From NCBI GenBank assembly GCA_003254925.1, contig QANZ01041863.1:1-64000 (forward strand): a stretch of 64,000 nucleotides of DNA, given 5' to 3'. Made by a program: the position numbers and the translations under genes. Shown in pieces: positions 33,920 to 45,700 of the stretch (its first letter is position 1; each line of letters begins with the position of its first letter). Under the pieces are notes generated by a model. The model was not told the DNA's origin. It searched no databases and saw only the letters and a list, made by a program, of their open reading frames with translations. Origin of the DNA: Chamaecrista fasciculata. Lineage: Eukaryota; Streptophyta; Magnoliopsida; Fabales; Fabaceae.

Positions 33920-34435
33920 ATTTTTTCCAGAGTTATTAAAACCGGACCGGACCGGCCGGTCCGAGTCGTTTTAATAACCGGCCAGACAGAGAACCGGGCT
34001 GAACCGGAGGCAACCCGGTTGAACCGGTCCTGGTTTATTTATTTATTTATTTTTGATTTTTTTGTCTTTTTTTATAATTATGGGTCAAATATTAGAGAAT
34101 GTTGATTATGAACCAAAATTTGATAGAGAAAGTGATCATAAAATGTCACTTGATGATATTATATTGTTGAACATTATGAAAATTGATTATCTCTATATTA
34201 ATTCATGTTAATTTATGAAAATTGTATTAATATATTAATGTTATAATTGTATTTTGTAACCTAATTATGAATATTTGAATTAAAATTTTATCATATATAG
34301 GTTTTTTTATTATTTTTAATTTATTTATTTATCAACGGTCCGACCCCGGTTGGACCCCGGTTAAACCATTGAACCTTGAACCCCTCCTTCGACCGGTTCA
34401 ATGGCCGATCCGGTTTTAATAACCTTGATTTTTTC
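33920..34435. mobile_element. hAT-like MITE with 8-bp target duplication
   Basis: The 500-bp element (33928-34427) begins CAGAGTTATTAAAACCGG and ends in the inverse of CAAGGTTATTAAAACCGG. It is flanked by the perfect 8-bp repeat ATTTTTTC (33920-33927 and 34428-34435). The CA start and 8-bp duplication fit hAT. Both subterminal regions are GC-rich in CCGGTT words and the centre is AT-rich. No coding capacity. Confidence 0.75.
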
Positions 34436-34440
34436 TATGT

Positions 34441-34544
34441 ATTTGAGAAATAAAACAAATAGACATATCTATGATTTTAATGGGGTGGAGAGGAAATGCA
34501 TAATATTATTTGAGGAAGAACGGATAAGTCACCAACCGTAAAAA
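34441..34544 (-). pseudogene. Duplicated fragment of MEX1 (exon 3 end and intron 3 start)
   Basis: About 104 bp match 30412-30517 in the same orientation, including ATGATTTTAATGGGGTGGAG and AGGAAATGCAT. The match spans the last ~32 nt of MEX1 exon 3, the splice junction and ~74 nt of intron 3. It has a few substitutions and a small deletion. Because intron sequence is included, it was copied from DNA rather than spliced mRNA. It lies about 1.9 kb upstream of the MEX1 start codon and cannot make a product. Confidence 0.8.
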
Positions 34545-34547
34545 AAA

Positions 34548-35110
34548 TGGTAACTGGGCTTACGACCTTGTAGATTATGAGTCGACTCTAGGGGTGAGTA
34601 AAACCAATGCCATCCAATTCTAACCATCTAAACCAATCCAAACCGAAAAAAAATGATCAAAACCGATTAAATCAGATATGCCACAAGCCTAGGGTAAATC
34701 GATTTTGATCGATTTTTTTTTTATGAGATCAAAACCTTTTTTATTTCTTCACCCAAATGAAAAAGAAATCGATCATAATCAATTTGATTTGGTTAGACAT
34801 AATTGTAATATTATGTATTTTAGGTAGAGGAGGAAGTCCCCCACGTGGGTGCATGCATAACTACAACTATCAAAGCAGAGACTACTTATAATTCTAATAT
34901 TTTCTTTCAGGCACTTGAAGTTTCTTTTTTTTGGCAGTTTAGTACTTATAATTCTAATTTCATTGAAAGCCCATTCGGAAAAAAAAAAAAATAGTTTGGT
35001 TCTCCAATTCCATCGGTTCAGTTTGAAATAGACAAATCGAGCCGAACTGAATCGATGCTCACCCCTAGTCGATTCCTTACCAATTGGGTTAACCTTTATT
35101 AACACAAAGA
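34548..35110 (-). mobile_element. SINE split by an hAT-like insertion
   Basis: If 34589-35067 and one copy of the target duplication are left out, the flanks read on the minus strand as a SINE related to 33072-33145: TTAATAAAGGTTAACCC, AATTGGTAAGGAATC, then CATAATCTACAAGGTCG. The same words run in the same order in both copies. Confidence 0.55.
34581..35075. mobile_element. hAT-like MITE inserted in a SINE
   Basis: The 479-bp element (34589-35067) has termini TAGGGGTGAGTA and the inverse of TAGGGGTGAGCA. It is flanked by GTCGACTC (34581-34588) and GTCGATTC (35068-35075), an 8-bp duplication with one mismatch. Subterminal CCAATCCAAACCGA words resemble those of the 3284-4427 element, so the two may be related. 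The minus-strand open frame 34779-35144 is incidental. Confidence 0.75.
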
Positions 35111-35287
35111 AATAGAGGATTTGACTACAATTATGATTACGCAAAAAATCTAAATAAGGTCACTCGATTAACGAGATTTGAACTTGTTACCACCAATTTT
35201 TCTTTCGCTAAATTCAACTCCGTTTATATTTAATAATAGAATTTTGATTACAAATGAAATAAAAGTACGAGGGCTGAATTATAAAAA

Positions 35288-35811
35288 TTGCAATGATAGG
35301 GACTCAAAAATTGATGCAAATTAGAAAGACCTATGAAGCATGGACACTGACATGGACACAGACACGAGACACAACACAGACACAGACACAACGATACGCC
35401 AAACTCTTAAAATTACACGACACGACATATATTTATATTTATAAATAATTAAATATTCATAATATATGTCATATGCATTATTATTTTTTATTATTTGTCA
35501 TGTTAAAGTCACAAAAACTGATTTTATATTTTAAAATTTATGAATATGTGTCGTGTGAATGTCGTATGAGTGTCGAACACTGACACGTGTCCGACATAGC
35601 GACACGCTCTCAAAATGAAGTGTCCATACTTCATAGGGAAAGACTAATAAATTAATTATTTTTTTTTTAAAGCCAAATCACGCTTTTAAAGTGTTAATCT
35701 TATATACTAGGACAGAATTATAATTGGGTTCTTTATTCCTGTTCTTTTACAAACTTGGTTTTATATGTTTTTTATCCAATTAAATTTATAAATTATTAAC
35801 AAAAAAAAATC
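35288..35811. repeat. Dispersed repeat, copy filled by a MITE
   Basis: Second copy of the repeat at 33161-33375. It is interrupted at 35331-35636 by a MITE; outside the MITE the two copies align from end to end. Confidence 0.75.
35323..35644. mobile_element. hAT-like MITE, 'GAAGCATGGACAC' family, copy 1
   Basis: The 306-bp element (35331-35636) has inverted termini CTATGAAGCATGGACACT and AGTGTCCATACTTCATAG. It is flanked by AGAAAGAC and GGAAAGAC (8 bp, one mismatch). The interior is rich in GACACGGACACG words. The empty site at 33196-33203 confirms the borders. Copy 2 is at 45641-45986. Confidence 0.85.
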
Positions 35812-36375
35812 AAATCGAACTCAAAAATAAATTTTAGATAAAAATTTAAAAAAGAAATTAATTTTAAAATTTCTCCAAATTTCAAATTAGGTACGAAAAT
35901 TTGACTAATCAAAAGGTATGAATTTGGGAATCATAATACATTATCCATATTCTATCTATGACCTATGTTAGAACCGAGATTAAGCAAGTTCAAAGGGCTT
36001 CAGAAAAATTGATCTCAGACAAGAGATTCCTCTAACAAAATGATGGCTTATCCAGTAAACATGTATTGTTTCTGGAGTGAAATGAGTCATAATGTAGCTC
36101 ATGAAGGCAGCTCAATACAAGGTTTCCTATAATAGCTTCATCGACCTGGAATAAAATAGTAAGGTCATCATATTTTCTCCCTCAAAATATGATACAACAT
36201 TTGTTATTTCCCTCCAACATACAATATTTTAATGGTTTTATAAATCTCTAGTGTTTCCTTATACCATCTTTCGTCTATTTTGAATCAGGAAGTAAATTTC
36301 TAGATACATACTTTCTTTCTGTATATTTACATTTTAAGACGTTGTCTATGATGCGTCATGCGTCCAGACTGCAGG
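35812..36375. other. 3' flank of SIG1
   Basis: AT-rich sequence downstream of the SIG1 stop, expected to hold its 3' UTR. Nothing else seen. Confidence 0.5.
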
Positions 36376-39300
36376 CTACTGTTTCAATAGCATGGCCTCC
36401 ATTTCTCTCTTTCTCGCAGCGTGTTTCAGTTTCTCCAATGCAACAAGTCCAACTTGCCTTACTCTTTCTCTAGATAATCCCATCCTGTAGAATGAAATGG
36501 AAATTAATGAAACAAAAAGTAACAAACTAATTTAACTTCGAGTTTAAGGGAAAAAAAATCAACTGACAATGACGAAACAGAAGTAACAAGAAACTGTACA
36601 GCTCTTTGAACTTACCTTTTACTTATGTCCTCCCATGTAAGACACTCTTTATCCAGTCCATAATAAAGACGAATAATTTCTCTCTCTCGTTCCCGAAGGG
36701 TCACATTAATGAGTTTGTTCACTTCATCCTGTGAATATTTACGAGAGAAGTTAATTCTTATATTAGTTTATAACATAAATGCAACATTTAAAATTATTGT
36801 TAAAAACATAAAATGGAATAAAACGAGCTGCCATTATGCAGTCTTACACCTTATAGACATTTATAAGTCGTATCACAGTTATTTGTATTTCATCGTTGAT
36901 ATGATCAAGTGCTTATGTTCTACTCATGTCTTATCATTATTCCTCACTTCCATCTTCCTTTTCAACCATTCAGGCTTCTCTCCATGATAATTTAATTAAT
37001 TGGTGTGTGCTTTCAATGAATTTCTTCATTTGACATCCAATTTGCACGGATGTGATTACTGAATGTGAATAGGACAATTGACAAATAAAAGAACGAAAGA
37101 ATAAGGGAAAAATATAATCTCATTAAGTTGCTAAACTAGTCGATCAATTATCTTCGATTTGAAAACTGGAAGCCACATAAGGATATCAAAATGGTTTCTA
37201 TTTTATATCATAACCAAATTTGCAGTCAAAGTTGACCTTCTTAACAAAATTATAGTACCGAACCTAAAACTTGGCTGTAGAAGGCTATGCAATCTCCTTA
37301 TCAGCAGTCAATTTTATTAATATATTTAAAATATATTTTACTTTCTAGAATATGTGCAGAATATATCAAATTATCAATACATCGATAGGTTAATTTGCTA
37401 TGGTTTTTTATCATCCTGATGTTTTCATACTGCAGAAAAATTATATTCTTGATGGGTAAATATGAAAAGGAATCATATCCTCTACGATATGTAACAAAGA
37501 CTAACAACGTTAGATTTCATAAGAAAGAAATGTCAAAAATACCTTTAATGCCCACTCATCTACTCCATTCCATGGAATATTCTCGATGCGATTATCTGCA
37601 ATGTACTACAAAAGGAAGAAAGAGAGAATGAATGAGAGAAATTTAAGGAAAAGGAAAGGCAACTAAGTAATCTGAAGATCTTCTTCGAATGGACTAGTAG
37701 AATGACTTTTAAGTAAAACTTACACTATGATGAGTTTCGCCTGGAAGACCATTCAAAGAGGGGAATGCTTCCCTATCGAGTGAGATTACTTTACCGACTG
37801 CCTGCATTACATAAACACATGTTGAACAAAGGTTTTACAGGACTTAATATATAATCCGATCATTAGCCCTCATTGTTTTAATACCTCAGTAGCATTTCTG
37901 ACTTTCTTTTGAGACATATTTAAGCATTCTGCAATCCTCTGCAAAAAAAGGAAATAGATCAGGCAGGTCCATTGATGATTTGGAGTTCTAAATACTTGCT
38001 GGGGAACTGCTTTCTTTTGTATATCTAGATAACTTACATCAATTGTTGGAGTAATGCCTCTCTCTTCCAGCCTAAATTTGGCATTTCGGATTAAAGATAA
38101 TCTCTCATGCAAATGAGTCGGCAATCTCAACGTTCTTGAACTCTCAACTAAAGCTCTTGAAACACCCTATTGCCAATATATATACAATACAAAAGATAAT
38201 TCAAATTGGTCACAAATTGGAGGCAAAGGATGATAAAGCTGATTTCTTGGTATACATTTAGGAATTTAGGAGGCATCAACTAGAAAATAAATTGGAAAAA
38301 ACAACGATTGAGAAGATGTATTCTCTAGGCCTAAATGTTGGTTAATTCAACAAAACCAGCAGAATGAGAATGAGAACGAGAGAATCAGAGTGGAGAAACT
38401 GATAAATCATATATTATTTTGCAGAAGTTGTGGCAGAAAGAATGACGGACAGGTCTTGATACTGAAGTACTGAAACTTGAGCAATATAAAGCTAGATATA
38501 TTTAGCATTTAACAGAAGCCATTAAAGAAGATATGGTGAACAATATGATGTCCTTGTTTCTGCTGCTTTACATATATAAATTGGGTGAGTCAACAGAAAA
38601 TTGCTTTTCGTTAATGGAAAGCCAACTACAGATGCCAGATGGATATGGTAAACGTGATCATTTTGAGTATGCATAGAAAATAGCCAAAATAATATGTAAG
38701 CCTCACCTGACGTATCCACCAATATACATAAGTTGAAATCTTAAACCCTTTTGAGGAATCAAACTTCTCAATCCCACGAAGTAGTCCAATCAAACCACCC
38801 TAAACAAGAAATTTAATGGAGTCTGTCAGAACAGAGGAAGTTAAGAAGCTAATCAAAAGGAAAAGACATCTGGCTTGTCCTAATTGAAGCCAAATATTAT
38901 AAATCACCTGAACAAGGTCAGCCATTTCGGCACCCAAGTTATCATATCTCTGAGCAATTGACATGACTAAGCGAACATTGCTCATAGTCAACTTCTCTCT
39001 GGCCAAAGAGCACTCTATCAATTTTTCTTGAAGTTCAGCACGAGAAATCCTCAATGAAGTTGCAATTTGATCATCGGAGGGTTCACATCCTAATCTTTCC
39101 TTCAGTCTGAAGTTCACTTACAAGCTTTAGAAACTGATTGTCAACTAATTTACTCTTTCAGCTATAAGAAAATCTTAACGAAGTAAATTTACAGAACTAT
39201 TATAGAAACTTCCTTCAGAACACATAAAATAAAAATTATCTTAAAGAAGGCAAATGTGGTTTTCTAGCTGATCCAATATATACTTCTTGATTTGTATCAA

Positions 39301-40333
39301 CTTTACTGCCAAGTGCAGCAACTTTTCTTCATGTGACTTGCAACCAATTAATAATAACAATGCGAAGAATTTAATAGAAATTTTTAAGTTGCTGAAAACA
39401 TTTGGTTTGCATTGTTTCTTGACAAGGGGAACGAAAAAGCCTCATAATGATTCTAAAGTAGGTGTTCGATCAACCATTAACAGAATCTCTTATGTTCTAT
39501 ATTTAACATATACTTACCAAGAAAATCAAATAGAAACTGCAAGTTACCATAATTTAGTAACGCAAACTAATTGCCTAACTATGGTAAGAATTATTTTTCA
39601 TTATTTAATGAAGTTTAGGTTCAAACAAAATGCATAATTACCTGATTTTATGCTCCTCTAAAGAAAGCCCGACTTTTATCTTCTTTGATAAGTTGACAAC
39701 TTCTGCATGAGAGAGCAATTCCTCACTCAATACTCCTTTCACATAGCCCTTCAAACGGTTTTGAAGCAATTCTGGACTGATTACTGACTTTAGTTGCATA
39801 GCAGGACTCACTGCAGAGCCAGTTTTGCTTATAACTTTCCTTTTAGTGTGTATTCTTCGCTGCCTTGCAGATACCCCAGAACAAGTGATTGCCAATTTTT
39901 TGAGAGTCTTTGGTCTTCTTGAATTCTCTGTCAGCACTTTCCTTTCGAACGAAAGGTTCCATTGCTTTTCTAGCATTGACTTCTGCAGCAAAAGAAGAGC
40001 CTCCACAGAATAACCCAGATCAGAGCTTTCAGCCTCCAAGTCATTGAAATTGTATCTCTGAAAGCATGGCTCTGCAATAGTTGGAGCAGTATCAATCTGT
40101 TCTTTAAGAACCTTAATGGACTGATGACTCTGCCGGTTCGATGTCGGAACAGTTGGGGTATAATTGGATGATTTCCTAGCAATTATTAATGATTTGGTGG
40201 GAGCAATCTGATAGTGTGTTGATCCATAATCATTACCGTAAGAGAGTTTTTCTGTTATATCAGAGTAATGGTAAGTAGAACTCAATAACCTCTTTCCTGC
40301 ACTGACTCCAATAGCTGCAGCTGTGGCCATCAT
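36376..40333 (-). CDS. SIG1: Plastid RNA polymerase sigma factor SIG1 (9 coding exons)
   Basis: SIG1 is a nucleus-encoded sigma-70 factor that directs the bacterial-type plastid RNA polymerase to photosynthesis gene promoters. Exons in coding order: 39642-40333, 38908-39106, 38707-38799, 38038-38166, 37885-37938, 37724-37801, 37543-37605, 36616-36728, 36376-36484. The join is in frame, 509 residues; Arabidopsis SIG1 has about 502. The N terminus ([16 protein letters not shown]) is SIG1-like and probably holds the transit peptide. Then come [31 protein letters not shown] (region 2.1), [19 protein letters not shown] (regions 2.3-2.4), the region 3 block [10 protein letters not shown], and the region 4.2 helix-turn-helix [20 protein letters not shown]. 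The first of two adjacent ATGs (40333, 40330) is used here; either is possible. N- and C-terminal matches favour SIG1 over SIG2-SIG6. Confidence 0.94.
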
Positions 40334-40715
40334 ATGCCTTACTGTCCTCTTTGTTCGATTACCATCAAACTTCTTCTATTATATATACAAAATACCAATG
40401 AACCTTAACCTTGTCGATCCACAGCTCCTATTGCTTTCAGAAACTTTCCAAGTTCTTGTTAGCTTCTGGCAAATTAAAGGATTATAGTCACCCCGAACCA
40501 AAAAGAGACAAATGACAAACAACTAAACAAGCAATTGTTTGGAAATTTCTAATTTCTTAAATTGAATTCTGAGTTCTTAGATGCCTAAGAATATATTTCG
40601 TCAAGATAAACATACAAGCATGTAGCAGATAACAGATGATATCGTCGAAGTTAGAGAATTACAACGCAGACTCCAAATGGATTTAAGCAAAATTTCCAAC
40701 TGGTAATGGAAATAC

Positions 40716-40870
40716 CTGAATAAATCGCAATTGACGGAGACGACGATGATGATGATGAGAAATGCGAGAAAGCGAATCAGATATATGCCAGCACCAGCTG
40801 AGCTGAATCAAATAAAAAAGAAAACAAGTATAATTAATCCACAACGTACCAAATAGCACACAGCTTAATT
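40716..40870 (-). other. Putative 5' UTR exon of SIG1
   Basis: On the minus strand a pyrimidine- and GAC-rich stretch ends TTTATTCAG followed by the donor GTATTTCC at 40715. That would make a leader exon joined to sequence just upstream of the SIG1 ATG. The acceptor cannot be fixed without transcripts. Confidence 0.4.
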
Positions 40871-42046
40871 GGAATCAGATGGAGAATAGAAAAAGGCTTC
40901 AATATTCAATAAGAAACAGTTAAACTAAACCAACCTAGTCCAGGAAGAACTAATAACGTCAATGAATTTTGTTTCGTGAATTGTGTTTAATCTCGTGTAT
41001 GATAATTATCTTGGTGATTTAAATATGAGTGTTAGAGATTTGAGAAACGTTGGTGGCATTCACAGCTTCAGAGAAACAGTGAGATTTTTTAAAAGAGAAA
41101 AAAAAGAAGAGAAGATTAAGAATTTTGAAGATATGGGAGAGAAAGACGCTATTGGTTGGAAGAGATATTGGGTCCACCTTGTGTGGTTTATACAGCATTG
41201 CGTTCTTCGATCTCTTCGTCCCACGTCTGTGATTCAGCCCATCGTTTTTTATATCTTCATTTCCTTCATAATTTGTTTTTTTTTTTTTTCATATTAGGAA
41301 ACTAGAAGACAAGAACATCATCATCTCCATTAATCCACAAAATACTCATGGTTAATGATGGTTAATAAGTACTCTAAAATTTGATCAATATTTATTTTTA
41401 TATTTTAAAACTTTAAGTGTCAAAAAAGTATAAAATTATAAAGATTAAATAAATTTCATAAATATTAATGTAATATAATAGTACATTCAACTTTATGATT
41501 TTTTTTAATAGTTACAAATTTAAAATTTTAATGAAAATTGTTACATAAAAAACAAAATTTAATGAAAAAATAATTTACTTTAAAATTCTCTAACCTTCCC
41601 AATTGCAAGTGATCATTATTTGAATAGTGATAGACTAAAAGTTTCTCCAAATCTATATGGTGCTTATTATAATCCTTTAGCAACTAAGTTTGCTTTGTGC
41701 TTGAGAATAAACATATCATGTATGAATTTGGTCTTAAACAGTCACTTGAAATCTACAATTTTTTTATGCCACACAATCAATCAACCATTTTAATCTAATT
41801 CTTTCTTATCAAAACTTATTAAAGTAGCATAGCACTCCAAGAGTTACAATGCACAACATCAAATATCAAACATCTGGTTTAAGCCACAAGATCACAAACA
41901 ATCCAAGAGTTACAATGCACAAATTTCCTAACCTAGCCCAGTCCAACCCTGTGCTTATTTTGTCCTAGGCCGAGCTGAGTCCCAAATCTAGCACTTCTAG
42001 ACCCAGCCTGACCCGAGGTGTAATCATACATATATGTATATATATA
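40871..42046. other. Upstream region of SIG1 and intergenic DNA
   Basis: The + strand frame at 40983-41297 lacks any recognisable domain and I do not call it. The word CCAAGAGTTACAATGCACAA occurs twice (near 41837 and 41900), a small local duplication. No other gene seen. Confidence 0.5.
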
Positions 42047-42346
42047 CTAGGGGCTTTCCGTGCCCTAGTGGGCACGAAAATATGTAAGTAACGTTTGATT
42101 TGACATTTGTAGTTATTCAGTGATTAAATAGTATATTTCTATTATTCAAGGACTAAATCGCTAGAAGTGTGAAAATTAAAAGATCAAATAATAAATTTTT
42201 ACTCTTTTAAATCTCATATACTATTTTCTCTCTCTCATTATCTATACACTTAACCAGTTAGTTCCACATGTTTATTTCTTATTTTTTTAATTTTTAATTT
42301 AATTATTTTTGACCAACCAAAAACACCCTCACACATATAGTATAGA
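42047..42346 (-). mobile_element. Short Helitron-like element, copy 2
   Basis: The minus-strand 3' end has the hairpin CGTGCCC-ACTA-GGGCACG, then GAAAGCCC and CTAG, with T after it, matching copy 1. The 5' end is diverged and its border at 42346 is approximate. Confidence 0.5.
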
Positions 42347-42796
42347 TATAGACATATATCATTTTTAAATTATAAACAACGTATATGTATTACTATTTTT
42401 ATCAATTATATATTAAAAAATACATAAAATATATACTTAATCTCAATTAAATTAACTTTTTTAAACAAATAAATCAAATTAAACAACTGTATTAACAAAA
42501 ACATCATTAAACTCATACATAATTAATTCTTTTATTAATATATACAAATTAAGAAATACGTAAGATAAATAAATGACTTAAATAAAAAAAATGATAGCTT
42601 TTTTTAAAAAAAGTGGCCCGATTTTGGCCCAACCAAAACCTAAATGCGTGAACACGTCACAAGGCATATCAGTGCTGGGCTAACTTGAGAATTTGAGATA
42701 CAAAAAGGATTGCTAGAGCCATAACATCTTCCTTGTCAGGGTGGCCATTTTAAACATGAATAGAACATAAATTGAAACATCATTATATGAGACATT
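42347..42796. other. 3' flank of the MAC5A-type gene
   Basis: AT-rich DNA; the part next to 42796 should be the 3' UTR. No other feature seen. Confidence 0.45.
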
Positions 42797-45700
42797 TCAC
42801 TGCTGCTGTGACCCTGAGGCTGGTGTTCCAGATTCTGCCGCCGATGGACCTGAACCCATTGGAGCAGACAACCCTGGCTGCATAGAATGTTGATAGGGCT
42901 GATTTACGGCCAGTGGCTGAGATGGCGGCATTCCCGCATTGTACGGTGGCGGGTACTGTTGATAAGGAGGCACTGGTGGCATATACCCATAAGGCTGAGG
43001 GGGATAATACTGATGATGATGATGATGATATTGCCCAGGTGGTGGAGGCATCATTGTCTGAGCATAATGTGGCATTTGCTGCTTTTCCAAATTTGGTTTG
43101 TTCTCTCCAGACCCACTTGAGCCACCAGGAGGACCATCTTGGGATGGAATAACAGCACCCATTCTTTGAGGATCCATTGATGGATAGTAGCCTCTATCTT
43201 GCTGAGGTGGTGGTGGAATGTTATAGTAATGCACTCCTTGGGTCTGGTCCTGGTTCTGCTGTTGTGATATGACGGCCCGAGGCAACAACCCACTATGAGC
43301 GACAGACGCCTGCTGTCTTGCCTGATCAGAACTTTCCGAGTCCGGTTTTGCTGTCTGAGGTCTACCCCACATCAGCTTCAGCCTTAAGCCCTTGATAACC
43401 AGTTTGTTGGAGAGCTCTTCCGCCGCTTTTTCAGCACCTTCTCTGGTAGTGTAGGTTACAAAAGCGCAAGCCCGTTGGAGCACCATCTTAATGGATTCTA
43501 TTTCACCATGGGCATAAAAGTTATCACGCAGATCCTGCTCACTGACCCTAGCATCAAGCCCACCAACATAAAGAGTTTTAATGCTCTCATCTTCAGGAGG
43601 CTCCAGAGAGGTCATCTCTCCTGCCTTGCCGAGTAATTTCAATGCCACTGGATCATTCACCCTGCAAGATCAAGAACAGAAATAGAAATTGAGTAGAAAA
43701 CCTGAAGTGATATAAAGAAAATGCCACCAATAAACAAAAGATAAAACAAGACCAGTATATGCAATTACAAGAAATCCAATCAGAAAAACAGAAATCAAGT
43801 AAAATTGATGTGAGATTGAAAAAAAAGTTAATTATTGTGTTCAATATCCATAAAAGATTAGCAAGCAACAAATAGTTTATTCACACAATAGGTTAATCTG
43901 ATAAATGTCTGTTGACTATGGTACCTGTATTGCTAATGTTAGAGGATTAAATGGTAATTATTGTTCTCTACACACTCACAAGCATGATAATAAGGCAAAG
44001 GAAACGTCACTCAGCAACAGACAAAAATTGAACCATGCAGCAAGCTAGATTTTCATTTCACCAGAAATAATGGCAACAAGTGAAGAACATGAACAATAGC
44101 CTCAAACATATAGCAGAAAACGAATAATGACCAACTTACAAGTATAGAATGGTGGATAGAGAAATTTTCCCACATAGGATCCTCAAATGCTTACCCCAGT
44201 AACATCAAATGACATAAGAACCCAATGCAGACAACTATTTTAATGATGCATTGGTTCCTAAAACCATAACTATCCCTAGACTTAGACGGACAAACAAACT
44301 GAAAACTTCTTATCATGGTTCCATAGAAAGTCATCATGCAGAAGAACCACAAATAGCTAAAATGAATGTTTAAGCACACAACCCTGATCTACATTCACAA
44401 GAAAAAGAGTTACTAACGAGATTACAATTAAAGAAAACAGTTGAGAGAGAGAACCATCAGGTATACAATTACATGACCGAAGGAGGAAGCCATGAACAAC
44501 TGCACTTACCCATAATAACGATCTTTGATATTCTGTTGTGACAACTCCCCAGTTACGGGCATCTCATGCCTATAAGGGCATTCAGCACCCCTAGTACATT
44601 CACCCCTTATGTAAAAACTGCAAACGTGTGCACGGTTTCTTTTGTAATATGGTGTTGTCCTTTGAAGCTTCAAAATGGTATCATTTGGGCGTGCCTTTCC
44701 ATATGAAGATCCATAATCTATGCCAGCTCGTGCCTGCACCATGCTTAAAATTAGCAGTCATAATTAAAGCTAAATGAAACAAAAATAGTAGACATATCAC
44801 AACAGGGACCTTCATAAGATTTCAGCTACTTCCTGGCTCCGTGTAAAAAAAATTAATAGAAGTATATAACAATTATTTGTAACAAAATATAATCATAAAA
44901 ATTGAACAAACATGTAAATCACAACATACAAAATTTGCTCACATCTACTTATAAATTGAACCTAGTAACTTGTTAAAAATGACCAACAAAATGGTCAGAA
45001 TTCAATTAAGCATGAATGTTAGATTGGCACACTAAATAGTAGGAGACCATGGGGTCTCTGCATCGAGTTGAGGTAGGTTCAAGAAACTAGTCCAAGCCAA
45101 CTTATCATAACAGAGTCATTAAATTTATGGTAAGTAGCAGAAAACAAGGGCAGGTGGATAATGACATTCACAAAGAAAATTTAGATCTCAGAGAATAGGA
45201 AACTAAAACACAATGAGAACAAACAATAATCTATAACGACTATACAAACAATAATCTGCACTAGGTTTCTAATAAGTGAATCAGAATTCCATTCTTTAGA
45301 TTGGACTAATGTGGAAGAGAGTCAGACTCAAACCCTGTGACAACATTACGAGGGACAGAACAAACATGGTAGTGGCACAAAAAAAAAGGTGCAACAAGGC
45401 TTATGATGGCAGTTAAGTCGATATAAAACCATTGACTAACCTGATTTACAAAACAATTTCAAAGTCCATGGATTATGGAACTTCTGAATGTAAAACAAGG
45501 GTGGTCCATAATTAACTTTTGTCAGCTTCATGTAACTTTTGTAGGGAGTTCATTTAGCTACTAGATGTAGTTGGAGGGCCACTATAATCAAACTAGAGTC
45601 CTTCTAGCTAGTATTGGTATTGGATTGGATCATTCAGAAGCTAGGAAGCATGGACACTGACACGGACACGGGACACGACACGGACACGGACACAGCGACA

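Noticed and set aside
40983..41297. 104-residue open frame on the + strand upstream of SIG1
   Set aside because: No recognised domain, and it ends in a homopolymer-encoded Phe run. Probably chance.
42887..43152. Open frames antisense to the MAC5A-type last exon
   Set aside because: Shadows of the Pro/His-rich coding sequence on the other strand.
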